From positions 310,660-374,659 of the forward strand of contig NZ_OCVX01000003.1 in the NCBI RefSeq assembly GCF_900232995.1: 64,000 bases of DNA, in the 5' to 3' direction. The translations under genes and the position numbers were made by a program. Positions 36,462-44,099 of this stretch are shown piece after piece. The stretch's first letter is position 1. The number at the start of each line of letters is the position of its first letter. Origin of the DNA: Mycobacterium simulans (GTDB lineage: Bacteria > Actinomycetota > Actinomycetes > Mycobacteriales > Mycobacteriaceae). The notes under the pieces were generated by a model. That model saw only the letters and a list, made by a program, of their open reading frames with translations. It searched no databases and was not told the DNA's origin.

Positions 36462-37463
36462 CTACGCGCATGGGAACAGTGCGGCCGCCGCCACGGCGGT
36501 GCGCGCCCATTGCTCGGCAAATAGTCGGCACACGGTGTCCAACGCGGGTGACAGCGGTTCGATAGCCCTGGTAACCAGGGCCCGCTCGTCCGTGGCCGCC
36601 ACCGGATGCCAATACACGCCCTCGGCGGTGACCGTCACCTCCGGAACGAGCGATTCGCGAGTGAGCACCACCCCTTCGGAGGCGACGCCCTCTAGCGCGA
36701 TCGGCCGGACGAGTTGATCCTGGGCGGGAATCCCCAGTTCGTCCAGGAAGCCATGGAATGTGGCCAGCTCTCCTGGGCCGGGTGCGGCGATCGTCGCGGC
36801 CACGCGTACTCGGAAGCCCAGCGACAATGCCAAGCGGATCCCGGCAACGGCTTTGGCCCACGACCCGGCACCCCGGTGGGAGTCGTGCAGATCCGGTGTC
36901 GCCGAGTCCAGACTGATCTGCAAGGCGAGCCCAGACCTGGGTAGCGATTCGAGTACGCGCCGCGCCCGGCCCGTGAACACCATGCCGTTCGTCAGGACAG
37001 CCGTGGGCAGCGTGTCGACACAGGTCTGGATGATCGTGCCGATGTCGGGCAGCAGAAACGGCTCACCACCCGTGAGGAACAACTCGCGCACTCCCCAGTC
37101 CGCTGCTTCGCGGACTATCCGGGCAATTCGGTCTGCGCCGAGTTCGCGGTGCGGGGCCTGCGGCGACGAGGCGACGCAACAGTAATCACAGGACAGGTTG
37201 CAGTGGAAGTTGGTGTACAGCCACAGCCGCACGCCGGGCAACCGGTCGGCGCCGAGGACGCTCGCGGGGTCGGGCGGGTGGCCGCGTCGGACCACCAGGG
37301 TGCCGACTCCCGCCTGGTCCACGTCGGCACGCACAACGGTGTTTCCGGTTTGCACACACCACCGCTCGGCGAGCTCACGGTCCCGATCACCATAGACAGC
37401 GACCTCGGCGGTGGCTCCCTGCACAAGGCCACCCACCCGGCGCATCAGATCCAGAATCACCAT
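36462..37463 (-). CDS. Radical SAM protein with N-terminal TusA-like domain
   Basis: A 333-residue protein. Residues 1-60 follow the TusA sulfur-carrier fold (a helix, then EVAVYGDRDRELAERWCVQTG, then TLVVRRG), but the text starts just after where the CPxP Cys should be, so the catalytic Cys is missing. Residues about 80-290 are a radical SAM domain: FHCNLSCDYCC gives the CxxxCxxC cluster motif, FLTGGEPFLLPD is the SAM-binding GGE, and ALQISLDSATPDLHD follows. No SPASM or twitch Cys set is seen at the C-terminus, only two isolated Cys. It overlaps the PhnD-like gene by seven bases (GTG 37460 would give a four-base overlap). Last gene of the operon. Reaction unknown. Confidence 0.82.
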   Translation of the reverse strand: MVILDLMRRVGGLVQGATAEVAVYGDRDRELAERWCVQTGNTVVRADVDQAGVGTLVVRRGHPPDPASVLGADRLPGVRLWLYTNFHCNLSCDYCCVASSPQAPHRELGADRIARIVREAADWGVRELFLTGGEPFLLPDIGTIIQTCVDTLPTAVLTNGMVFTGRARRVLESLPRSGLALQISLDSATPDLHDSHRGAGSWAKAVAGIRLALSLGFRVRVAATIAAPGPGELATFHGFLDELGIPAQDQLVRPIALEGVASEGVVLTRESLVPEVTVTAEGVYWHPVAATDERALVTRAIEPLSPALDTVCRLFAEQWARTAVAAAALFPCA

Positions 37464-38281
37464 CGTGGGTCGATACCCTGCTCCTCGACGGCCTCGAACA
37501 GCGGCTGATACCCGTCCAGGTGAGGAGGCACCCAGCGCCGTAGACCCTCGAGTTCGAGGATCTTTCGATGCTCGGGGTCATCCCAGCTCATCGCCAGCAA
37601 CCGGTCGAGCCACGGCTGGTACCGGGCGGCGGGCAGCGTGTCCAGTGCGGTGAACATGCAGTGGCAATAGCTGTCGGTGCGCCACACCTCGGCCAGCGAA
37701 TCCCCCATCAGCTCCTCGGCGCCCATCGCCACCCACGTGGAGCTGCCGATCGCCGCCACGTCGGCCTCACCGGCCATCACGGCGTCCACCGCGTCGAGTT
37801 CACTGCGGCCGGTATCGCCGTGTTTGCCAATGTCGGTGTCGAAGCGGATGACGTGCAGGTCCGACTCGGCTATCCCCGCTCGGCGCAGGTAATAGAGCGG
37901 CAAGATCGCGGCGTGCGCGGAGTCGGCGGACCCGAGCGCAAGGCGCTTCCCAGCGATGTCCTCGGGTGCCTGCATCCCGCTGCCTGGACGTGCCACGAAC
38001 ACGGTGGTGTAGTCCACGTCGGTATCGCGCTGGGCTAGTGCCGTGCAGTGCCCACCCGTTTGCAGCACGGCCCGCACATAGGCGAGGTTGGTGTTCCAGG
38101 CAATGTCGACGTGGCCAGCGATCAGCGAATCGACCAGCCTCCCATAGTTGGAGTAGAGCACGAAATCCATTTGCGTGTCCGGGCTTTCGGAGCTTTGGAA
38201 GTAGCTTCGAATTCCTTCCCAGATTCCGACGATGTTGGGCGTGTATGCGACGGCCCCGACGATCAGCGGTTCGCGTGACAC
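37457..38281 (-). CDS. PhnD/SsuA-like substrate-binding-fold protein, no signal peptide
   Basis: A 274-residue type-2 periplasmic-binding-fold protein. The text VGAVAYTPNIVGIWEGIRSYF, SNYGRLVDSLIAGHVDIAWNTNLAYV and GKRLALGSADSAHAAILPLYYL matches the PhnD/SsuA/NMT1 layout. GTG 38281 is chosen because a perfect AGGAGG lies 5 bases upstream; GTG 38287 lies within that site. There is no signal peptide or lipobox and no ABC permease or ATPase nearby, so it is probably cytosolic and may be an enzyme or a ligand-binding partner, as is known for THI5 and MqnA in the same fold. Coupled to the radical SAM gene. Confidence 0.8.
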   Translation of the reverse strand: MSREPLIVGAVAYTPNIVGIWEGIRSYFQSSESPDTQMDFVLYSNYGRLVDSLIAGHVDIAWNTNLAYVRAVLQTGGHCTALAQRDTDVDYTTVFVARPGSGMQAPEDIAGKRLALGSADSAHAAILPLYYLRRAGIAESDLHVIRFDTDIGKHGDTGRSELDAVDAVMAGEADVAAIGSSTWVAMGAEELMGDSLAEVWRTDSYCHCMFTALDTLPAARYQPWLDRLLAMSWDDPEHRKILELEGLRRWVPPHLDGYQPLFEAVEEQGIDPRW

Positions 38282-38290
38282 GATCACCTC

Positions 38291-39412
38291 CTAGAACAGG
38301 GGCAGCCCGGTAAGGGCTCTGCCGTAGAAGTCGTACAACGCATCGGCGGTTGGTGCCATTACCGATCCTGCCCGAGCGTCACGGAACGCGCGTTCGATGG
38401 GCAGCTGCTTGGAGAATGCCGCACCGCCACACACTCGCATCGCCGACTCGGTGATGGTCAGTGCGGCGTCGTTGGCCGACGCCTTCACGCCCAGCACATT
38501 TGCCAATGTGGTGTCGTCGGGCGAACTCACGCTGTTGGCGGCCAACGTCAGATAAGCCTTCTGCGCGGCCAGGGCGGTGCCCATTCGGGCGATCTGAGCA
38601 CGGATCGTCGGTAGCTCGGCCAGGCTCCCACCGAGATGTTCCAACCGGGCAGTCGCGACGTGCTCGACCGCGGCACCGGTGGCGGCGGTAGCCAGACCCA
38701 ATGAGACAGCGGCATTTCCGAGATTGAACCACGGCAGCACTGTTTCCATCATCGTGCCGAGTCCGCCGCCCATCGCGCCCAGGCGATACGACGCCGGAAC
38801 GCAGATATCGACAGACATTGGCGCAGAGGCATTCCCACGCAGACCCATCCCGATAAAGGTGCCCGACACCCGCAGACCTGTTGTGTCGGCCGGAACCGCA
38901 TAGAGGTCGACGTCTCCCGCGACACCGTTTGCCGAACCGGCAGACACGACATAGACATCGGCGAACCCCGCCGAGGTCACCCAGCTCTTGTCAGCCCGCA
39001 CGACGACGTCGTCACCGTCGACCGACGAGGTGGACACCGGTGCCCAGAAGTGCGAACGGGAGCCCCGTTCACTGAAGGCCAGTGTGCCGAGTTGCTTTCC
39101 GGAAGCCATGTCCGCCACTAGATCCGGTAGTCCTCCCGGGGGCGCCGCCGCGGCGGTGACAGCCGCTGCTACGTGCATCAGGTAGATCATTGCGGTCGAT
39201 CCGCAGGCCTCCGAAAGCTGGGCGACCACTTCGGTGAATTCAACAGGGCCCGCACCCATTCCGCCGATATCGGAGGGCAGCACCAGACCTAGAAGACCAC
39301 TCCTGCGCAGCGCATCGACAGCCTCAGCCGGGAATACGCCATCGGTGTCCACCCGCTCGGCGTGTTCTGCAGCGATGGAGAGAACCTCCTGCAAAACCTC
39401 CGGTGCGGCCAT
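38291..39412 (-). CDS. Acyl-CoA-dehydrogenase-fold flavoprotein lacking the usual catalytic Glu
   Basis: A 373-residue protein with the three-domain ACAD fold: N-domain VLPSDIGGMGAGPVEFTEVV, middle domain LAFSERGSRSHFW and DKSWVTSAGFADVYVV (flavin-binding W-[IV]-T-[NS]), C-domain AMRVCGGAAFSKQLPIERAFRD. Where many acyl-CoA dehydrogenases have Y-E-G-T, this one reads V-M-A-P-T, so the MCAD-type base is Ala. Such changes occur in the DszC/SfnB-like monooxygenase side of the superfamily. Its ATG shares a base with the DoxX-like stop (TAATG). It may be a flavin-dependent oxygenase or dehydrogenase of an unknown small molecule. Confidence 0.85.
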   Translation of the reverse strand: MAAPEVLQEVLSIAAEHAERVDTDGVFPAEAVDALRRSGLLGLVLPSDIGGMGAGPVEFTEVVAQLSEACGSTAMIYLMHVAAAVTAAAAPPGGLPDLVADMASGKQLGTLAFSERGSRSHFWAPVSTSSVDGDDVVVRADKSWVTSAGFADVYVVSAGSANGVAGDVDLYAVPADTTGLRVSGTFIGMGLRGNASAPMSVDICVPASYRLGAMGGGLGTMMETVLPWFNLGNAAVSLGLATAATGAAVEHVATARLEHLGGSLAELPTIRAQIARMGTALAAQKAYLTLAANSVSSPDDTTLANVLGVKASANDAALTITESAMRVCGGAAFSKQLPIERAFRDARAGSVMAPTADALYDFYGRALTGLPLF

Positions 39413-40320
39413 TACGCCCCTTTCGTGCGTCCGATACCGAATCCTGTTGTCACGCTTACCACCGCGGCGCAAACGAAAACAGCCGCAGTGGTGTTCGTCC
39501 CACCGAGCCACACCCCGGTCCTGCCGACTTGCAGATAGATGGAGACGGCGGCCACCGCCGCTACCACCGCCGCGGCGATCACGAGTACGCGCAAGCCGAC
39601 TTTCGCCGCTGCCAGCATTGCCACTGCGACGGCCACCAATAACACGGCGCCGCGGAGGTTGTAGTCGCCGAGCGAGAACTCCAACGGCCTTACGCCGACG
39701 TTCGCGGACTGACCGCCGCCCGGATTGTGCCAAACGCCGATAAGGCCAATCAGCCCAAGCACGATCCCCCACCCAGCAAGCAGTCGCCGCGCCGTAGACC
39801 GGGCGACCGATGGACTGGTTGCGGCGCGCAGGGTATCCACGGCGGCATAGCGGGTAGACGCCGTGAGCAGCAAAACGACGTGGATGCCGATCAGCATCGC
39901 GTACGACCAGGGCCATTCCCCGGGCGACTCCGCCACCGACAGGCCTATCGCGAGTGACTGCCCGATTCCGATCAATGCAGCCAGCCGCACTGCCGTCCCC
40001 GTCAGCATTAACACCGCCAGCGCGGACTCGGCGAACAACACCGCCCAACCGAATGCGGTGAAGTTCGGGAGCACGAGGTGCTCGACCAGCCAGCTGAACG
40101 GTTTGAACACCGGATGTTCGATCGCAAGATGCGTGAAGTGGTATAGCCCACTGTTGCTGCGTTCCCCGAAATCCGGAGGCAACTTCCAGACGACGTTATA
40201 GAGCCAGATCAACCCGACCAGTAGCCGCAGACCGGCCAACGCGATCAGGCCGCTCGCTGCCGGAGGCGCCGTGGGAGAGAACAACAAATCCGTGCCGCGG
40301 CGAACACGAGCCATCGTCAT
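39412..40320 (-). CDS. DoxX/MauE-like membrane protein
   Basis: A 302-residue membrane protein. The first half, LRLLVGLIWLYNVVWKLPPDF and FGWAVLFAESALAVLMLTGTAVRLAAL, matches DoxX/DoxD proteins with four helices; a second hydrophobic half (about residues 175-295) adds four or so more. DoxD is the membrane part of thiosulfate:quinone oxidoreductase in archaea, and MauE/DoxX proteins accompany thioredoxin-like partners in periplasmic disulfide handling. A TlpA-like lipoprotein lies 82 bases upstream. Confidence 0.8.
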   Translation of the reverse strand: MTMARVRRGTDLLFSPTAPPAASGLIALAGLRLLVGLIWLYNVVWKLPPDFGERSNSGLYHFTHLAIEHPVFKPFSWLVEHLVLPNFTAFGWAVLFAESALAVLMLTGTAVRLAALIGIGQSLAIGLSVAESPGEWPWSYAMLIGIHVVLLLTASTRYAAVDTLRAATSPSVARSTARRLLAGWGIVLGLIGLIGVWHNPGGGQSANVGVRPLEFSLGDYNLRGAVLLVAVAVAMLAAAKVGLRVLVIAAAVVAAVAAVSIYLQVGRTGVWLGGTNTTAAVFVCAAVVSVTTGFGIGRTKGA

Positions 40321-40402
40321 TCGGGCAGTATCACACGCGAGGCAACAATTTGAGCGCGGCCACCAGTCCGGCGGCCAGCGAAGCCGCGCGGCGCGGCGTC
40401 GA

Positions 40403-40951
40403 TCACTGGTTGGTTAACGCCGTGACCCGCCGGGTCAGTTCGGCCTCAGGCATCCGACCCGCTACGACTTCGATGCTGCCGTGCGGGCGGACGAACGCGT
40501 ACGCGGGTTGCTGGGTGATATCGAATTTCGCCCAGACCGCCCCGTCGGTGTCGGCCAGTTGGGTGAATGCTTTCACCGGGTATTTGTCGACGAACTCCCG
40601 CATGGCCGGCACCTGGTCCAGTCCGGCCACCCCGACGAAGGTCACTTCCGGGTGTGACGCGGCGATCTGGCCGACTGTCGGGGCTTCGCCTTGACATGTC
40701 GGACACCAGGGCGCCCAGAACCACAGCACTGCGGGCTTGCCCAATAGGCTATCTCCGTGGAAGTCCTGCCCATCAATGGTTTTGGCGGTGAACTGCAGCC
40801 GAGCGGGTACGGTTTCACCTGCCAGCACCTGGCTCGCTCCCGCTGGGCTTCCCAACGGCGCCAATGTGGGTAGGGATTTCGGCTGCGAACCACACGCGGC
40901 GGCGATCACCGCCACAACCGTAAGTGCGCCTATCAAGCGGTGATGAGTCAC
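40403..40951 (-). CDS. TlpA/MPT53-like thioredoxin lipoprotein
   Basis: A 182-residue exported thioredoxin-like protein. The signal peptide ends in a lipobox (IAAACG). WFWAPWCPTCQGEAP is the redox motif CPTC, and ITQQPAYAFV holds the cis-Pro. The active site resembles mycobacterial DsbE/MPT53, which acts as an oxidase. The start is GTG 40951, overlapping the stop of the broken peroxiredoxin-like gene (GTGA). First intact gene of the minus-strand operon. Confidence 0.85.
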   Translation of the reverse strand: MTHHRLIGALTVVAVIAAACGSQPKSLPTLAPLGSPAGASQVLAGETVPARLQFTAKTIDGQDFHGDSLLGKPAVLWFWAPWCPTCQGEAPTVGQIAASHPEVTFVGVAGLDQVPAMREFVDKYPVKAFTQLADTDGAVWAKFDITQQPAYAFVRPHGSIEVVAGRMPEAELTRRVTALTNQ

Positions 40952-41456
40952 CGCGTGCGTCCCAACGAGCGGTTGATCTCGATTAGTTCGTCGACCGACC
41001 ATTGATCGTCGGCGTGACGCCCATAGTGCAGAGCCGCGACGGTTCCGTCGCGATCGATGAGAAAGTCGGCGGGCAAGCCCAGATGCGTTGTGCCGTCACC
41101 GAGTCCGACGCCCGCGCGATCGGGATCGTTGCGATGCAACATCGCCCCTGCCCCGCGAATGGCAGCCCACAATGCCCGTGGATGAGTGATTGCGCCCAAG
41201 CTTGTCTGCACGCCGAACTCGCGGTAATGCACCCGGTCGGGTGAAAGAACACCACTTCGGTGATCCCGCTGTCCGCAACCTCCTGATGCCGATTGGCGAA
41301 GCTGCGTAAATGCAGGTGGCAGATCGGGCAGCTTGCGAATCGTCGAAACTGCAGGTGTGTTCTTCCGGTCTCCGCCGGCACGTCCACCGCCTGGCCGTTG
41401 ATGTCCTGCAGGCGACGGCTCGGAACGGTCGCGCCTCGTGTCAATCGAGTAGGCAT
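40948..41456 (-). pseudogene. Broken paralogue of the peroxiredoxin-like gene
   Basis: From ATG 41456 the frame reads HLQFRRFASCPICHLHLRSF and on to TEVVFFHPTG, matching the intact copy at 34588-35163. It then shifts: VHYREFGVQTSLGAI through HLGLPADFLIDRDGT continues in another frame to the stop at 40948. Compared with the paralogue, about 20 codons are missing at the shift (near 41240), so a deletion of roughly 60 bases with a frame change inactivated it. The C-terminal part retains good codons, so the decay is recent. Confidence 0.8.
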
Positions 41457-41634
41457 GAAAGCACCGTACAGGTGGTGGTGCCCGACACGAACTAGTTTGT
41501 CGGCATGCTGACATTGCCTGAGAAAGGCTGCCGCACCAACGAACTACCAGATCCGACGGCCACGGTCGCGACGGCAGATTCGCCGCGCCGAACGATGACA
41601 GTTGATCGGCATACCGTCACGGCGTGCAACCTCG

Positions 41635-41958
41635 TCACTGCTCCCGGCCGACGCCGCCCGTCTCGCTCCCGGTACGTAGATTGACTGCGCGGTCGGTGTG
41701 TTCGTCACCGTGGCTGCGGTGGGCTGATAGGTAGCCTAGGCTAGCTACCACGAACGGCACCGCGTAGTTGAAGGCCACCCGCAACCAAGTGCTGGTGTCA
41801 GTCTGGCCGCCGGCGATAACCGATCCCTGGTTGACCGCCGAAAGCAACGTGCCGACGACGAGCGCGATGGGCGACGCGGCGCGAACGGTGTAGCCGCGCA
41901 GGAACATCCGCGTGGCCTCGCTGGGGCGCGACCACGTTGCGTGCGGGTGTCGAGGCAT
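41635..41958 (-). CDS. NrtS-like nitrate/nitrite transporter subunit
   Basis: A 107-residue protein with two hydrophobic helices. The text RAASPIALVVGTLLSAVNQGSVI and AFNYAVPFVVASLGYLSAHRS follows the NrtS family, small proteins known in cyanobacteria as nitrate transporters that work as oligomers. The Arg-rich N-terminus and charged tail look cytosolic. It is unlinked to nitrate reductase genes here. Confidence 0.7.
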   Translation of the reverse strand: MPRHPHATWSRPSEATRMFLRGYTVRAASPIALVVGTLLSAVNQGSVIAGGQTDTSTWLRVAFNYAVPFVVASLGYLSAHRSHGDEHTDRAVNLRTGSETGGVGREQ

Positions 41959-42044
41959 CTCTGGTCACCACCGGTTGGCCGCTATCAGCGCCGCGCAAGA
42001 CGGGCTTGCATCAGCAGCACACCTAGCGTTGCGCCGAAAATCAG

Positions 42045-42452
42045 GTGTTCGATAACGAACGTAGGATAGCCGATCAGGGCGACCATATTCTGGATCCGAT
42101 AGCCGGCGTCGAATACCACCGCGGCAATGCCGAAGAACTTCCGCTGCTGGACAACATATTTGACGCTCTAGTGTGCGAATGTGCGGTGTGCACCTTCCCG
42201 GATAAGAACGCCGCCGCCCACGAGTTCGCTCGAATCCCGCGTCCCGGTGGCCTGGCCGGCATCACCGATGTCACAATCACCGAACTGCTGGAATCCGCAG
42301 TCACAGCTCCCACCATCGTCCCCCGGCCGTGGGTTGTCCAGGTCGACACCGTGGCATCCCGTACGCTCACCAACGAACGGCTATGCGGCGATGGAATCTG
42401 GAACATCGCTCCTACCAACACCTTTCGCCGCCCACGATCGGGCGGACGGTAA
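42045..42452 (+). pseudogene. C-terminal fragment of a class I SAM methyltransferase
   Basis: The frame reads VEYHRGNAEELPLLDNIFDALVCECAV, then FARIPRPGGLAGITDVT: motifs II-IV of a UbiE/ArsM-like methyltransferase. The SAM-binding motif I (GxGxG) and the first ~80 residues are absent upstream, and the C-terminus ends in Arg-rich text. It is a remnant. Confidence 0.7.
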
Positions 42453-42549
42453 CTGCCCGCGATGCTGGCATGCGGCGTGGTGTCGGCGTCAACGACCTTC
42501 GCGGTCACCCGGCGACGAGAGCAACACCCTGAGACGGCGGCGCGTCGGG

Positions 42550-42578
42550 TTGACATTATCAAACAATCTATTGAGCAT
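42550..42578 (+). promoter_or_regulatory. Putative promoter and ArsR operator
   Basis: A perfect -35 hexamer TTGACA at 42550-42555 is followed at 17-base spacing by a weak -10 (GAGCAT). An inverted repeat TCAA (42559-42562) - N8 - TTGA (42571-42574) lies in the spacer, as in SmtB/ArsR operators. The ArsR-rhodanese gene starts at 42583, so its RNA leader would be very short. Autorepression is inferred. Confidence 0.5.
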
Positions 42579-42582
42579 ACGG

Positions 42583-43269
42583 ATGTCTGGACCTGAGGAC
42601 TGGGGCACCGGCATGCATGGTGCGAAGAAGCTGATCTTCGAGCAGTTCGCGCTGGTCGGGCAGGCGTTGTCCAGCGGTCACCGGTTGGAGTTGCTGGATC
42701 TGCTGGTGCAGGGTGAACGCAGTGTGGACGTACTGGCTCGGTCGGCGGGGCTGACGTTGGCCAATGCCTCCCAGCACCTGCTGCAGCTGCGGCGCGCCGG
42801 TCTGGTGACCAGCCGCCGAGACGGCAAACGTGTGATCTATCGACTCTCGGACCCGCAGGTGTGGGATGTGGTGCGCGCGGTGCGTGGGGCGGCCGAACGT
42901 AATCTCGCCGAGGTCGACTCCCTGGTGCGCGAGTACTACACCGACAGAGACAGCCTGGAGCCGGTCGGCCGAGACGAGTTGCGGGCCCGGGTGGCCGCCG
43001 GGGCCGTGCTGATCCTCGACGTGCGTCCGGCCGAGGAATACGCCGCCGGGCACGTGCCTGGGGCGGTCAGCATTCCCCACGACGAACTAGCCGAGCGGCT
43101 CGACGAACTCCCGTCCGGCGTGGACATCGTCGCCTGCTGCCGAGGACCGTACTGCGTATATTCCTATGACGCGCTGGAACTGCTGCGCCCCAACGGATTT
43201 GCCGCCCGCCGCCTCGACGGCGGGTTCTCCGAATGGCTGGCCGCCGATCTGCCGGTCGTTCGATCGTAA
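42583..43269 (+). CDS. ArsR-family regulator fused to a rhodanese domain
   Basis: A 228-residue protein. Residues about 15-95 are a winged helix (RLELLDLLVQGERSVDVLARSAG then NASQHLLQLRRAGLVTSRRDGKRVIYRL). Residues about 120-225 are a rhodanese domain: LILDVRPAEEYAAGHVPGAV and the active loop ACCRGPYCVYSYDA with the sulfur-accepting Cys. Such fusions (for example Rv0324 of M. tuberculosis) are thought to sense reactive sulfur or metals. ATG 42583 fits the operator spacing; a second Met at 42613 is possible. Confidence 0.88.
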   Translation: MSGPEDWGTGMHGAKKLIFEQFALVGQALSSGHRLELLDLLVQGERSVDVLARSAGLTLANASQHLLQLRRAGLVTSRRDGKRVIYRLSDPQVWDVVRAVRGAAERNLAEVDSLVREYYTDRDSLEPVGRDELRARVAAGAVLILDVRPAEEYAAGHVPGAVSIPHDELAERLDELPSGVDIVACCRGPYCVYSYDALELLRPNGFAARRLDGGFSEWLAADLPVVRS

Positions 43270-43313
43270 CCAAGCAAGACACCAATCACTCGTCAACGGA
43301 AAGGTTCGATCCG

Positions 43314-44022
43314 ATGACCATCACCGACCCCGCGGTATCCGCACAGGAAGCGGCCGCGAGCAGCTTGTTCGAAATCACCGATCACATCACGATCGATTTC
43401 ACCGAAGGCGCCCGGACCGTCGACCTGTGGTGCCCGTCATCGGCGACGGCGCTTTTCAGCGCGTCCTGGACGTGGAGGTGACCAGCGAAGATCCCCATGA
43501 CCTCACGCGTGAGCCGGAGTTCGGAAACCTGACGTTGTACAGCCGGCTACGCTCGGCGAAAGCAGCGAGTTGGTTCATCCGCTATGTCGTGGAACGGCGG
43601 GCGATCGGGCATGCACCGGACCCGGCACGGGCCCGCCCCTTGGGCACCGCGCAATTGTTCACTTCGTCGCACTGTGTAGGTCGATCGAAATCCCGGCTCG
43701 GTTCGTACTCGGTGAGGCCCTCGAGCAACCGCAGCCCGGTGCCCAGGATTGCGAGGTGTGCGGCTACCACTGCTGGACGGAGTTCTTCGTCGCCGGCCAC
43801 GGCCGGCTACCCGCGGACTCCTCCTGCGCAACGAAGTACGGCACCCACGGCCTGTTCGCGAATCTGGAAGCAAACCGCATCGCCTGGTCGACCGGCCCTG
43901 ACATCGTGCTGGCCCGGCCGCAGCGCGCTGGCCGGAACCTGTTCTTCGCCGGCCCCTTCGCCGAGGTTGACGGTAAAACCCATCCGGTGCAACGCCAAAT
44001 CCGTTTCACCGCACTGCCGTAA
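43314..44022 (+). pseudogene. Frameshifted transglutaminase-like gene
   Basis: Three frames hold one gene. It starts at ATG 43314 (MTITDPAVSAQEAAASSLFE) and shifts near 43440 to a frame reading DGAFQRVLDVEVTSEDP and ASWFIRYVV. It shifts again near 43670 to SIEIPARFVLGEALEQ, CGYHCWTEFFV and NRIAWSTGPDIVLA, ending at 44022. The transglutaminase catalytic His (YHCWTEF) survives, but the segment holding the catalytic Cys is missing between the second and third part. It is a pseudogene. Confidence 0.8.
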
Positions 44023-44099
44023 CCGGTCGGGCGGCTGAATTTGATCGACCGACTGTGATTGGTAGACATCGACCGACAGGCCGAAGGAAGGAACCGCAC

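Noticed and set aside
37457..38281. ABC transporter binding protein
   Set aside because: No signal peptide, lipobox, permease or ATPase gene; kept as a binding-fold protein of unknown role.
41505..41690. Possible plus-strand small gene starting MLTLPEKG
   Set aside because: No ribosome binding site, no recognisable domain and it overlaps the NrtS-like gene on the other strand.
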